A stretch of DNA of 64,000 nt from Streptomyces armeniacus (GCF_003355155.1 NZ_CP031320.1:3773367-3837366), one strand, 5' to 3'. Counted from the first letter of the stretch, positions 33,606 to 42,217 are shown. Notes: generated by a model not told the origin, from the letters alone. Made by a program: numbers and translations.

Positions 33606-33665
33606 CCGTAGCCGGCGCCGGAGCCGTAGCCCGTGCCGTGGCCCGCGCCGGCTCCGCCGGAGCCG

Positions 33666-34286
33666 TCAACTCCGCCGCAGCGCCAGGCCGTCCAGGAGTG
33701 CGCGCAGGCCCGTCTCGAACGCGCCGTCGTCCACGCGCTGCTGGTAGTCCGCGAGCAGGTGCGCCTCGTCCAGGTGCGGGTAGTCACGCGCGTACAGCTC
33801 CGCGTCGTCCACGAAGCCGCGCGCGAACGAGCCGAGCGCCGAGCCCGCCACGAAGTACCGCATCATCGCCCCGATATGGGTCGCCTGGACCCGCGACCAG
33901 CCCGCCCCGGTCAGCGTGCCGAAGACCGCGTCCGCCATCCGCAGCTGGCTGGGCCGCCGGCCGGGGCCCTGGGCGAGGAACGGCACGATGTTGGGGTGGG
34001 CGGTGAGCGCCGCGCGGTACGAGCGTGCCCACCGCGTCAGCGCCTCCCGCCAGCCCGTTCCGTCCTCGAACATTGACAGGTCGACATCCGCGCACACGGT
34101 GTCCGCGACCGCGTCCAGGATCTCGTCCTTGGTGCGGAAGTGGTTGTAGAGGGACGGCCCGCTCACGCCCAGTTCGGCGGCGAGGCGCCGGGTGGAGACC
34201 GCCTGCAGTCCCTCGGCGTCCACGAGCGCGAGCGCGCACGCGACGATGCGTTCACGGCTGAGCAGCCGCTTGCGAGGACGGGCCAT
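33666..34286 (-). CDS. TetR-family regulator (convergent with the ALDH-ADH pair)
   Basis: The 206-residue protein has an N-terminal TetR helix-turn-helix (ALVDAEGLQAVSTRRLAAELGVSGPSLYNHFRTKDEIL, read in parts) and a C-terminal ligand domain of the AcrR/TetR_C type (ALTRWARSYRAALTAHPNIVPFLA). Position suggests control of the ALDH-ADH operon through the palindrome at 30962-30980, but this is inference. Start: ATG 34286 (MARPRKRLLSRERI); an in-frame ATG three codons upstream is also possible. Confidence 0.88.
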   Translation of the reverse strand: MARPRKRLLSRERIVACALALVDAEGLQAVSTRRLAAELGVSGPSLYNHFRTKDEILDAVADTVCADVDLSMFEDGTGWREALTRWARSYRAALTAHPNIVPFLAQGPGRRPSQLRMADAVFGTLTGAGWSRVQATHIGAMMRYFVAGSALGSFARGFVDDAELYARDYPHLDEAHLLADYQQRVDDGAFETGLRALLDGLALRRS

Positions 34287-34369
34287 GCGGCACATAGTGG
34301 CACCTCGGCGCCCGTACGGCCGCCCCCAGCCGTGCTCACCGGTGCCCTCCGCGGTGCTCGCGGCGAGAG

Positions 34370-34400
34370 CTAAGCGCCTGCTCAGGCGGCGTTGTATGGT
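34370..34400 (+). promoter_or_regulatory. TetR operator CTAAGCGCCTGCTCAG and -10 box
   Basis: CTAAGCGCCTGCTCAG (34370-34385) is an imperfect palindrome (CTAAGC / GCTCAG). It lies over the -35 region of a TATGGT -10 box (34395-34400) ahead of the TetR gene at 34457. The same 16-mer with one change occurs before the MaoC gene (35630-35645). Confidence 0.6.
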
Positions 34401-34456
34401 GTTCGCCCGGCCCGGGAAGTGCAACGGGAGAGGCCGGCGGAAGCGGGGCGAGTGAG

Positions 34457-35104
34457 ATGACGGATGCGGTGGACGAGGCGGCCGGTGCCGACGAGGCGGC
34501 CGACGAGTCGTTCGGCAGCGTCACCCCCGACGCCGCGCGGCGGCTGCTGCTGGGCGCGGTGGAGGCGTTCGCCGAACGCGGCTTCCACGCCACCACGACC
34601 CGCGACATCGCGGGCCGTGCCGGGATGAGCCCGGCCGCGCTCTACATCCACTACCGGACCAAGGAAGAGCTGCTCTACCAGATCAGCCGGGTCGGCCACG
34701 AGCGTTCCGTACGCATCCTCGGCGCCGCCGCCGAGACCGGCGACACCGCGGCGGAACGCCTCGACGCGGCGGTGCGTACGTTCGTCCGCTGGCACGCCGA
34801 GTACCACACCACCGCGCGCGTCGTGCAGTACGAGCTGTCCGCGCTGGCCGAGGAGCACTACACCGAGATCGTCGCGATGCGGCGGCGCACCGAGGAGATC
34901 CTGCGGACGATCCTGTCCGACGGGGTGGCGGCGGGGGAGTTCACCGTCGCCGACGTCAACGGGACGGCGCTCGCGGTGCTTTCGCTCTGCATCGACGTGG
35001 CGCGGTGGTACCGGTCGGGCGGGCCGCGCACGCCGGACGAGATCGGCGGGCTGTACGCGGGGCTGGTGCTGCGCATGGTCGGCGCCGAACCCAGGGGCGT
35101 GTGA
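34457..35104 (+). CDS. TetR-family regulator, probably of fatty/acyl-CoA metabolism
   Basis: The 215-residue protein has an acidic 25-residue start. A TetR DNA-binding domain follows (LLLGAVEAFAERGFHATTTRDIAGRAGMSPAALYIHYRTKEELL, read in parts), then a KstR2-like ligand domain (HAEYHTTARVVQYELSALAEEHYTEIVAMRR). That ligand-domain pattern is common in regulators that bind acyl-CoAs. The next gene, convergent, is a MaoC-type hydratase whose promoter carries the same operator as this gene's own promoter. Self-control and control of MaoC are therefore likely. Confidence 0.88.
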   Translation: MTDAVDEAAGADEAADESFGSVTPDAARRLLLGAVEAFAERGFHATTTRDIAGRAGMSPAALYIHYRTKEELLYQISRVGHERSVRILGAAAETGDTAAERLDAAVRTFVRWHAEYHTTARVVQYELSALAEEHYTEIVAMRRRTEEILRTILSDGVAAGEFTVADVNGTALAVLSLCIDVARWYRSGGPRTPDEIGGLYAGLVLRMVGAEPRGV

Positions 35105-35130
35105 CCGGCCGGGCGCGACTGCCTGGCCGG

Positions 35131-35592
35131 CTACCAGAAGTAGCGGCTGACGCTCTCCGCGACGCACACCGGCTTCTCGCCGCCCTCGCGCTCCACCGTG
35201 ACTTTGGCCGTCACCTGCACGCCGTCGGCCACGTCCGTGACGTCGGTGAGCACGGCGTGTCCCCGCAGCCGGGAGCCGACGGGGACGGTGGCGGGGAAAC
35301 GCACCTTGTTCACGCCGTAGTTGATCCCCATCCGGACGCCTTCGACGCGCAGCACCTGCGGTACGAAGGCGGGGAGCAGCGACAGCGTCAGATAACCGTG
35401 CGCGATGGTCGTGCCGAACGGGCCCGCCGCGGCGCGCTCCGGGTCCACGTGGATCCACTGGTGGTCACCGGTCGCCTCGGCGAACAGGTCGATTCGCTTC
35501 TGGTCGATCTCCAGCCAGTCGCTGCTGCCGAGCTCTTCGCCGACCGCCGCTCGCAGTTCGTCGGCCGACGTGAAAATCCGCGGCTCCGCCAT
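35131..35592 (-). CDS. MaoC-family (R)-enoyl-CoA hydratase-like protein
   Basis: The 153-residue single hot-dog domain has the hydratase-2 dyad in the order ATGDHQWIHVDPERA (Asp, then His five residues on) and the following AHGYLTLSLLPAF. It would hydrate a short or medium 2-enoyl-CoA, or act on a related thioester. It ends 26 bases from the TetR gene on the opposite strand. Its promoter is TTGACA (35667-35672) with the operator CTAAGCGCTTGCTCAG over the -10 region. Confidence 0.9.
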   Translation of the reverse strand: MAEPRIFTSADELRAAVGEELGSSDWLEIDQKRIDLFAEATGDHQWIHVDPERAAAGPFGTTIAHGYLTLSLLPAFVPQVLRVEGVRMGINYGVNKVRFPATVPVGSRLRGHAVLTDVTDVADGVQVTAKVTVEREGGEKPVCVAESVSRYFW

Positions 35593-35629
35593 CCGTACAA
35601 CCTCCCACGCACTCCGGTCACATACGCCA

Positions 35630-35672
35630 CTAAGCGCTTGCTCAGCATGCTGGGGTGTGTGCGGCCTGTCAA
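35630..35672 (-). promoter_or_regulatory. MaoC promoter with TetR operator
   Basis: Minus strand: consensus TTGACA at 35667-35672, then 17 bases, then CATGCT (35644-35649). CTAAGCGCTTGCTCAG (35630-35645, plus-strand reading) overlaps the -10 box and matches the site at 34370-34385 in 15 of 16 positions. Confidence 0.6.
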
Positions 35673-35742
35673 CGGCCGGGGGTACCGGGTGCGCTGAGTC
35701 ACCGGGGGCGGCCGGGGGTCACCGGGGGCGGCCGGAGCCGCC

Positions 35743-36210
35743 TCAGCTCGGTGAGCCCGCCATCCGCCGGTAGTCCGGTTTCGCGGAGTTCTCCATAGCG
35801 GTGATCAACCGCCGCAGTACGACCGCGAGCCGGGTGTCCGGCGGTGCGGTCGGGTCCTCGCAGGGGAGCAGGGAGCGCCCTCCCCACACCAGTCGGTGCC
35901 AGCCGTCCAGGGCGGTCGGCTGTCTGATGCCGTCCTGCTTCTCACGTCTGCGGCGCTCCGCGACCTCCGCTTCGTAGGCCAGCCACACCGAACGGGCCTC
36001 CTCGAGCTCCTCCAGTGCCGCAACCAGCAGCTCCGGGTCGGGGTTCCGCTGGTCAGGCGGAAAGCCCGCTCTCGTGCAGAGGTGGTGCCAGGTCGCACGG
36101 TGTCCGTACGGGGCGAATCTCTCCAGGCACTTGCGCAGCGCCTGGCGCCTCTGGGAAGGCGTTCTCTCCTGGTCACGCACCTGCTCGGCGAGTGCTCTGA
36201 AACCGGCCAA
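35743..36210 (-). CDS. Hypothetical protein, 155 residues
   Basis: I do not recognise this protein. It is charged and mostly helical, with a likely coiled coil (LEELEEARSVWLAYEAEVAERRRREKQ) in the middle and tryptophan-rich spots (ATWHHLCTRAG, LDGWHRLVWGG). There is no signal peptide or membrane segment. Codon use looks less GC-biased than in the neighbours, and the 282 bases upstream are also atypical. It may have been acquired separately from the surrounding metabolic genes. Confidence 0.55.
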   Translation of the reverse strand: MAGFRALAEQVRDQERTPSQRRQALRKCLERFAPYGHRATWHHLCTRAGFPPDQRNPDPELLVAALEELEEARSVWLAYEAEVAERRRREKQDGIRQPTALDGWHRLVWGGRSLLPCEDPTAPPDTRLAVVLRRLITAMENSAKPDYRRMAGSPS

Positions 36211-36492
36211 TCATCCCACCTCCGACGGAGTGGATCCGGGGACTCGTCCTGAGGTGTTTGACGTACACCAGACGGGATCGGATCCCTCCTGGGGGCCCTT
36301 TCTTATGCGAGGCGGTCATGCCTCATATGGTGAACGCGGCAGGCAGGCGCCCCGTTCCCGGCCCGTGAGGCCTTTCCCGACGACATACCGACCGGTTAGT
36401 CTGCGATCCGGACCGGACCAGGAGCGCGGTGCCGGCGGCCTCGTCGGCGCCGGGCAGGCAGGCTGGACGAGCGGGAGGGACGGCGGACGGAC
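36211..36492. other. Atypical gap upstream of the SDR gene
   Basis: The gap has small dyads: GGGATC-G-GATCCC at 36274-36286 and a bulged TATGCGAGGC / GCCTCATA hairpin near 36304-36324. Its right end carries the SDR promoter. The left two thirds have lower GC than the rest. No gene was found. Confidence 0.4.
36385..36402 (+). promoter_or_regulatory. Operator and -10 box of the SDR-TetR-oxidoreductase operon
   Basis: ATACCGACCGGTTAGTCT contains the half-site ATACCGACC, and its last six bases, TAGTCT (36397-36402), form a good Streptomyces -10 box. The same half-site occurs in the promoter of the APH-type kinase gene at 47803-47820. Confidence 0.55.
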
Positions 36493-37293
36493 GTGGAGAC
36501 CTTGAGGGAAGCAGGGGTGGTCGTCACCGGCGGGGGCGGCGGCATCGGGGCGGCGCTGGCCCGCCGGTTCGCGGCCGAGGGCGCCCGCGTCGTCGTCAAC
36601 GACCTGGACGCGGACAAGGCCGCGGCCGTCGCCGCCGAGATCGGCGGCAGCGCGGTCCCGGGCGACGCCTCCGGCGTCGTCGGCCCGGCGCGCGAGGCGC
36701 TCGGCGGCCGTGTCGACGTGTTCTGCGCGAACGCGGGCGTGGCCTCCGAGGGCGGCCCCGAGGCGCCCGACGACGTGTGGGACGCGTCCTGGGACGTCAA
36801 CGTGAAGGCGCACGTACGGGCCGCGCGCGAGCTGGTGCCCGGCTGGCTGGAGGACGGCGGCGGTGGCAGGTTCATCTCCACCGTCTCGGCCGCGGGACTG
36901 CTCACCATGGTCGGCTCGGCGCCGTACAGCGTGACGAAGCACGCCGCGTACGCCTTCGCCGAGTGGCTCTCGGTCACCTACCGGCACCGGGGCATCAGCG
37001 TGCACGCCGTGTGCCCGCAGGGCGTGCGTACGGACATGCTGCGCGCCACCGGTCCCACCGGCGAGCTGGTGCTCGCGCCGACCGCCATCGAGCCGGAGGC
37101 CGTCGCGGACGCCGTGCTCGACGCCGTCGCCGCGGACCGGTTCCTCGTGCTCCCGCACCCGGAGACGGCGGGGCAGTACGCGGTGCGCGCCGCCGAACCC
37201 GACCGCTGGCTCGGCAGCATGAACCGGCTCCAGCAGAAGCTGGAGCAGACCCTGGGCACGGACGCGAAGACGGACCCCGAGGTGGCGCGGTGA
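36493..37293 (+). CDS. Short-chain dehydrogenase/reductase
   Basis: The 266-residue classical SDR has the cofactor motif VTGGGGGIGAALARRF, NDLDADKA after beta-2 (NAD type likely), NAG in FCANAGVA and a catalytic Ser plus Tyr-x-x-x-Lys in SAAGLL...APYSVTKHAAYAF. It oxidises or reduces a hydroxyl/keto group, perhaps in acyl-CoA or steroid-like breakdown, given the operon and the regulator. GTG start; the next gene starts within its stop (GTGA overlap). Confidence 0.9.
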   Translation: METLREAGVVVTGGGGGIGAALARRFAAEGARVVVNDLDADKAAAVAAEIGGSAVPGDASGVVGPAREALGGRVDVFCANAGVASEGGPEAPDDVWDASWDVNVKAHVRAARELVPGWLEDGGGGRFISTVSAAGLLTMVGSAPYSVTKHAAYAFAEWLSVTYRHRGISVHAVCPQGVRTDMLRATGPTGELVLAPTAIEPEAVADAVLDAVAADRFLVLPHPETAGQYAVRAAEPDRWLGSMNRLQQKLEQTLGTDAKTDPEVAR

Positions 37294-37871
37294 CCGCCGG
37301 CGAACAGCCCGTGCCGCGCCGCCTGATGGCCGCCGCCACGCGACTCTTCGCCGAACGCGGCTACGACCGCACGTCCGTTCAGGAGATCGTCGAGGCGTCG
37401 GGCGTCACCAAGGGCGCGCTCTACCACTACTTCGGCTCCAAGGACGACCTGCTGCACGAGATCTACGGCCGGCTGCTGCGGCTCCAGCAGGACCGGCTCG
37501 ACACGTTCGCGTGCGCGGACGCGCCCGTCGAGCAGCGGCTGCGGGACGCCGCGGCCGATGTCGTCGTGACAACCATCGACAACCTCGACGACGCCATGAT
37601 TTTCTTCCGGTCGATGCACCAGCTCAGCCCCGAGAAGCAGAAGCAGGTGCGCACGGAGCGCCGCCGGTACCACGAGCGGTTCCGCGCGCTGGTCGAGGAG
37701 GGACAGCAGCACGGGGTGTTCAGCACCGCCACCCCGGCCGACCTGGTGGTGGACTACCACTTCGGTTCCGTTCACCATCTCGGCAGCTGGTACCGCCCCG
37801 ACGGGCCGCTGACGCCGCAGGAGGTCGCCGACCACCTGGCGGACCTGCTGCTGCGCGCGCTGCGGCCGTGA
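37290..37871 (+). CDS. TetR-family regulator of the SDR operon
   Basis: The 193-residue protein has a TetR domain (LFAERGYDRTSVQEIVEASGVTKGALYHYFGSKDDLLHEI, in parts) and a KstR-like C-terminal domain with MIFFRSMHQLSPEKQKQVRTERRRYH. It is translationally coupled to the SDR gene. Its probable operator ATACCGACC..., seen before this operon and before the kinase/acyl-CoA dehydrogenase operon 10 kb away, would make it a local regulator of both. Helix 3 (TKGALYHYFGS) is the common TetR type. Confidence 0.9.
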   Translation: MTAGEQPVPRRLMAAATRLFAERGYDRTSVQEIVEASGVTKGALYHYFGSKDDLLHEIYGRLLRLQQDRLDTFACADAPVEQRLRDAAADVVVTTIDNLDDAMIFFRSMHQLSPEKQKQVRTERRRYHERFRALVEEGQQHGVFSTATPADLVVDYHFGSVHHLGSWYRPDGPLTPQEVADHLADLLLRALRP

Positions 37872-37912
37872 CCGTACGAATCAACCACACCGCAAGGGCG
37901 GAGGCACCCCCA

Positions 37913-38926
37913 GTGAAGGCATGGCGCGTCCACACGAACGGCGAGCCGCGAGAGGTGATGCGGCTCGAGGACATCCCGGAGCCGGAGCCCGGCCCCGGTG
38001 AACTGCTGGTGCGGGTACGCGCCGCCAACATCAACTTCCCCGACGCCCTGCTCTGCCGCGGCGAGTACCAGGTGCGCCCGCCGCTCCCGTTCACCCCCGG
38101 CGTGGAGGTGTGCGGCGAGGTGCTGGCGGCCGGCGAGGGCGCCGAGGCGGAGGAGGGCGCGCGGGTGATCGCGCAGCCGGTGCTGCCAACGGGCGGCTTC
38201 GCCGAGCGTACGGTCGTCACCGCGGCGGGCGCGCGGCCCGCCCCCGAGGCGCTGGACGACGCGGAGGCCGCGGCGCTCCACATCGGTTACCAGACAGGCT
38301 GGTTCGGCCTGCACCGGCGGGCGCGGCTGCAGTCCGGCGAGACGCTGCTGGTGCACGCGGCGGCAGGCGGCGTGGGCAGCGCGGCAGTTCAGCTCGGCAA
38401 GGCGGCGGGCGCGCGCGTGATCGGCGTCGTGGGCGGCGCCGCGAAGGCGGAGACGGCCCGCGAGCTGGGCTGCGACGTGGTGGTGGACCGCCGTACGGAC
38501 GACCTGGTGGCCGCCGTGAAGGAGGCCACCGAGGGCCGGGGCGCGGACGTGGTGTACGACCCGGTGGGCGGCGACGCGTACGCCAAGTCCGTGAAGTGCG
38601 TGGCCTTCGAGGGCCGCATCGTGGTCCTCGGCTTCGCCAGCGGGGCCGTGCCGACGCCGGGGCTCAACCACGCGCTGATCAAGAACTACTCGATCCTGGG
38701 CCTGCATTGGGGCCTCTACAACCAGAAGGACCCGGCTGCGGTCTCGGCCTGCCACGAGGAGCTGAGCAAGCTCGCCCAGGAGGGCGCCGTACGCCCGTAC
38801 GTCAGCGAGCGCGTGCCGCTCGCGGGCGCGGCGGATGCGGTGCAGCGGGTGTTCGACGGGGTCACCACGGGGCGGGTGGTCGTGGAGACGGCCTTGGAGG
38901 CCGGCGACTCCGACGACGCTCCCTAG
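37913..38926 (+). CDS. NADPH:quinone oxidoreductase / zinc-free medium-chain reductase
   Basis: The 337-residue enzyme of the quinone-oxidoreductase branch lacks the zinc ligands. It has ANINFPDALLCRGEYQ, FTPGVEVCGEV, HAAAGGVGSAAVQLGKAAGARVIG (NADPH site) and DVVYDPVGGDAYAKSVKC. It reduces an enone or quinone and is the third gene of the SDR operon. GTG 37913 with GGAGGC upstream at good spacing. Its end is 15 bases from the end of the convergent sugar ABC operon. Confidence 0.9.
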   Translation: MKAWRVHTNGEPREVMRLEDIPEPEPGPGELLVRVRAANINFPDALLCRGEYQVRPPLPFTPGVEVCGEVLAAGEGAEAEEGARVIAQPVLPTGGFAERTVVTAAGARPAPEALDDAEAAALHIGYQTGWFGLHRRARLQSGETLLVHAAAGGVGSAAVQLGKAAGARVIGVVGGAAKAETARELGCDVVVDRRTDDLVAAVKEATEGRGADVVYDPVGGDAYAKSVKCVAFEGRIVVLGFASGAVPTPGLNHALIKNYSILGLHWGLYNQKDPAAVSACHEELSKLAQEGAVRPYVSERVPLAGAADAVQRVFDGVTTGRVVVETALEAGDSDDAP

Positions 38927-38941
38927 CCCGTTCAGGCCGTC

Positions 38942-39865
38942 TCAGCCCTTGACCGCTCCGGCGACCAGCCCGGCCACGTAGAAGCGCTGGAGCGCTGCGA
39001 ACAGCACGACGCAGGGGACCATCGCCACGACCGCTCCGGCCGCCAGCAGGCCGAAGTCGACCGTGCCGTAGGTCCCCTGCTGCAGGTTGGCGAGGCTGAC
39101 CGGCAGTGTGTACAGCTTCTGGTCGGTGAGGAACGTCAGGGCGCCCAGGAACTCCGTCCAGGACGCGAGGAACGCGTAGAGCGCGACGGTGGCCGCGCCC
39201 GGCGTGACCATGGGGCGCAGCACGGAGAACAGCATCCGCAGCGTGCCCGCCCCGTCGACGTGCGCCGAGTCCTCCAGCTCCGTGGGGACGGCCGCGAATG
39301 CGTTCCGCATGACGAAGACGCCGAACGGGAGGTTGACCGTCGTGTAGAAGAGCACCAGCCCGAGCAGCGAGTCGGTCAGGCCGAGGGTGTTCAGCTCCAG
39401 ATAGAGCGGCGTCAGGATCGCCTGGAACGGCACCATGATGGTCAGCACCAGGGCGCTGAACAGCGCGCCGCGGGCACGGAACGGGAAGCGCGCGAAGCCG
39501 TACCCGGCCAGCGTCGCGAGCAGCGCGGTGAGTGCCGCCGTGGCGAGCGAGACGACGAGGCTGTTGAGCACCGGGCGGCCGAGGATGCCGTCGGTGACGA
39601 TGCGGGTGAAGTTGCCGGTGGTCCAGTCGAAGAAGGTGGACAGGCTCGGCTTGTTCATCACCACGTCGTGGGGCTGCACGGAGCGTACGAGCGCGAAGGC
39701 AAGCGGCACGACGAAGACGAGCGCCGCGCCCGTACCGCCCAGCACGTACAGCAGGTTCCTGAGGCGGGTGTCGCCGCGCCGCCGGGAGTCGCGCGGCGGC
39801 GCCGGCCGCTGCGGCCGTGGCGAGCGGCGTCGGACCTCGGGCCGGTCCGGCAGGGTGGTGGTCAT
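38942..39865 (-). CDS. Sugar ABC transporter permease (MalG type)
   Basis: The 307-residue inner-membrane protein has a proline/arginine-rich cytoplasmic start, six membrane helices and the EAA loop (EDSAHVDGAGTLRMLFSVLRPM) that contacts the ATPase. It is the second permease of a carbohydrate importer, seven bases after the first. No ATPase gene is present; in Streptomyces a shared MsiK usually serves such systems. Confidence 0.92.
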   Translation of the reverse strand: MTTTLPDRPEVRRRSPRPQRPAPPRDSRRRGDTRLRNLLYVLGGTGAALVFVVPLAFALVRSVQPHDVVMNKPSLSTFFDWTTGNFTRIVTDGILGRPVLNSLVVSLATAALTALLATLAGYGFARFPFRARGALFSALVLTIMVPFQAILTPLYLELNTLGLTDSLLGLVLFYTTVNLPFGVFVMRNAFAAVPTELEDSAHVDGAGTLRMLFSVLRPMVTPGAATVALYAFLASWTEFLGALTFLTDQKLYTLPVSLANLQQGTYGTVDFGLLAAGAVVAMVPCVVLFAALQRFYVAGLVAGAVKG

Positions 39866-39871
39866 GGCACC

Positions 39872-40792
39872 TCAGTCCTTCTCGCGGAGCAGCCAGAACT
39901 GCAGTCCGGCGACGACGGCGGTGATCATTACGAGGATGAGCGACATCGCCGTGGAGGCGCCCAGCTGGAGATCGACGAAGGCGCGCCGGTAGACGGACAT
40001 CACCACGGTCGTCGTCTCGGAGCCGGGGCCGCCCTGGGTGAGGATGTAGAACTGCGGGAAGGCCAGCAGCGATCCGACGACGGAGATCAGCGTGCTCAGG
40101 GCCAGCGCGCGGCGCACCATCGGCAGCGTGATGTGCCGCTCGGTACGCCACCAGCCCGCGCCGTCCAGCTCGGCCGACTCGTATACCTCCCGCGGTATGC
40201 CCTGCATCGCGGACATCAGGAGGACCATCGTCAGCCCGGACGTCCCCCAGATCACCATCACGATGACGAGTCCCGTCGCGCGCGGCCCGTCCACGAGCCA
40301 GGGCGTCGTGCCGTCCGTCAGGCCCAGCGCCTTGAGCGTCGCGTTCAGCGCGCCGCTGCCGGGCTGCGCCTCCAGGAGCGTGATGAAGCTGACGGTGCTC
40401 AGGCCGATGACGAACGGCAGGAAGAACAGCGTGCGCAGGAGCGCGGCGCCGCGCCGGTTGGAACGCACCAGGACGGCCAGCCCGTAGCCCAGGGTCAGGA
40501 TGAACGGGGTCACGAGGGCCGTGTAGAGGAGCGTGTAGCCGATGGACCGCCCGAACACCGGGTCGGACCAGGCCAGTTCGTAGTTCTTCAGGCCGACGAA
40601 CCGGTACGGGCCGATCAGCGGGAAGTCCGTCAGCGAGATGAAGACGGCGACGGCCAGCGGCGCGAACACGAAGACGAGCACGAACAGCATGGCCGGCGAG
40701 ACCAGCAGCAGCCCGGTCAGCGGCCGGTGGGTGAGCGACCCCTTACGGGCGCGCGCCGTACGGGACTTCGGCTCGCGGAGCGTCGTACTCAT
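39872..40792 (-). CDS. Sugar ABC transporter permease (MalF type)
   Basis: The 306-residue permease starts with MSTTLREPKSRTARARKG, followed by six helices (LTGLLLVSPAMLFVLVFVFAPLAVAVFISL). The EAA loop is YESAELDGAGWWRTERHITLPMV. Its ATG overlaps the stop of the solute-binding gene (ATGA), so the three transport genes are coupled in the order binding protein, MalF type, MalG type. The frame is open far upstream, but only this start gives a normal permease. Confidence 0.92.
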   Translation of the reverse strand: MSTTLREPKSRTARARKGSLTHRPLTGLLLVSPAMLFVLVFVFAPLAVAVFISLTDFPLIGPYRFVGLKNYELAWSDPVFGRSIGYTLLYTALVTPFILTLGYGLAVLVRSNRRGAALLRTLFFLPFVIGLSTVSFITLLEAQPGSGALNATLKALGLTDGTTPWLVDGPRATGLVIVMVIWGTSGLTMVLLMSAMQGIPREVYESAELDGAGWWRTERHITLPMVRRALALSTLISVVGSLLAFPQFYILTQGGPGSETTTVVMSVYRRAFVDLQLGASTAMSLILVMITAVVAGLQFWLLREKD

Positions 40793-42102
40793 GCGTCCCC
40801 CTGTCGCAGGATCTCGTCGATGCCCTGCTGCGCCTCGCGCATCGCCGCACCGACCTCGCCGCCGAACACGGCCCGGCGGATCATGGCCAGCCAGGGGCCG
40901 TCGCTCTGGTTGAAGATGCGGTTGTACGCGAGGGTGAGCGGCGCGTGGCCGGCGTCCATGTCGTCCAGCGGCGGCACCGCGAGCGGGTACTTCGCACGGA
41001 AGCCGGGCGACGCCGCGTCGGCGCGTACGGGGATGTAGCCGGTCTCCGGCAGGGCGCGCTGCTGCTTCAGGGCGAGGCTGAAGCGGATGAACTCCCAGGC
41101 GGCGGACGGGTTCCTGGAGCCGTTGGGCAGGGAGTAGTTGCTGCCGCCGTCGAAGAAGGCGCGGCCGCCGTCCGGGCCGCACAGGAGCCGTACGTCGAGG
41201 TCGTCGCGCAGGGCCCGGGGCGCCTTGGGGTACACGATTCCGTAGCCGGAGGGCAGCATCGCCACCTTCCCGGCGTGGAAGTCGGTGGCCCAGCGGATGC
41301 CGTCGTCGGAGAACGCGCCGCGCGGCATGAGGCGTTCGGACCAGAGCGTGTGCAGGAAGGCGAGGGTGCGGCGCAGCGGCTCGTTGCCTTCGATGTTGCC
41401 GCGCTGGCTGCCGACTGAGCCGGTGACGAGCTCGGTGTCGGCGGCCCAGATGTGCGGCTGCACGGTGAACGAGAGGGCACCGGCGCCGTTTCCGGAGAGA
41501 TACCAGCCATACGTGTCCCTGCCCAGCGCGGACACGGCCCTGGCCGCCTCCAGGCAGCCCTCGAACGAGCCGGTCGCGTCGTCGATGTCGACCTTGGCCC
41601 GGTCCAGCAGCGCCCGGTTGCACCACAGCGCGGAATTGTCGGCGAGGGACGGCACCGCGTAGTAGCGTCCGTCGCGCTTGCCGACCGCCAGATGACCCGG
41701 GCTGAGCTGCTCGCGGAACGGCAACTCGTTGATGAGCGGGGTGAGATCGGCGAACACGCCGCGGTGGATGAACAGGGCGGAGTTGATGTCGTCCATCTCG
41801 ACGAGGTCCGGCTCGCGCCCGCCGCGTATGGCGGTGGCGAGCTTGGTGACGTACTGGCCGTCCTGTACGGGCGTCAGCTCGATCCGTATCCGGTCCTGCG
41901 CGGCGTGGAAGCTGTCCACGAGCCGCTGTCCCGTGGCGAGCAGCCCGCCGCGTATCCACAGCCGCAGCGTGCCCCGGGGGTCGCGGGCGAGCGCGGGGCC
42001 CGTGACGTCGAGGGGCGCCGGCGACTCGGCGCAGCCGTTCAGCGCCAGGGCCGCACCGCCGGCGCCGAGCGCGGCCAGGAAACGGCTCCGGGTGAGTCCC
42101 AT
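40789..42102 (-). CDS. Carbohydrate-binding lipoprotein of the ABC importer
   Basis: The 437-residue extracellular solute-binding protein of the MalE kind has a lipobox (GAGGAALALNGC) that anchors it by the cysteine at about residue 24. The mature protein has GTLRLWIRGGLLATGQRLVDSF and, near the middle, KVAMLPSGYGIVYP and FFDGGSNYSLPNGSRNPSAAWEFIRF, usual for family 1 sugar binders. The neighbouring GH127 gene suggests L-arabinofuranose oligosaccharides as cargo. Start: ATG 42102 with GAGG six bases upstream. Confidence 0.9.
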   Translation of the reverse strand: MGLTRSRFLAALGAGGAALALNGCAESPAPLDVTGPALARDPRGTLRLWIRGGLLATGQRLVDSFHAAQDRIRIELTPVQDGQYVTKLATAIRGGREPDLVEMDDINSALFIHRGVFADLTPLINELPFREQLSPGHLAVGKRDGRYYAVPSLADNSALWCNRALLDRAKVDIDDATGSFEGCLEAARAVSALGRDTYGWYLSGNGAGALSFTVQPHIWAADTELVTGSVGSQRGNIEGNEPLRRTLAFLHTLWSERLMPRGAFSDDGIRWATDFHAGKVAMLPSGYGIVYPKAPRALRDDLDVRLLCGPDGGRAFFDGGSNYSLPNGSRNPSAAWEFIRFSLALKQQRALPETGYIPVRADAASPGFRAKYPLAVPPLDDMDAGHAPLTLAYNRIFNQSDGPWLAMIRRAVFGGEVGAAMREAQQGIDEILRQGDA

Positions 42103-42169
42103 CTCGTGCCTCAACTCCCCGAACAGGAACACTTGGAATCTGGGAAACGTGGGAAACCTGAGAAAACAA

Positions 42170-42217
42170 GGAAACCGATTTCCGGCGACCATAGGGACCC
42201 CTCGCCGAGACCGTCAA
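42170..42217 (-). promoter_or_regulatory. Promoter of the sugar ABC operon with LacI operator
   Basis: Minus strand: TTGACG (42212-42217), 18-base spacer, TATGGT (42188-42193), the same box pair and spacing as at hmgA. Directly downstream, over the expected transcription start, GGAAACCGATTTCC (42170-42183) is a dyad with arms GGAAA / TTTCC and a central CG step, typical of LacI-family operators. Confidence 0.65.
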
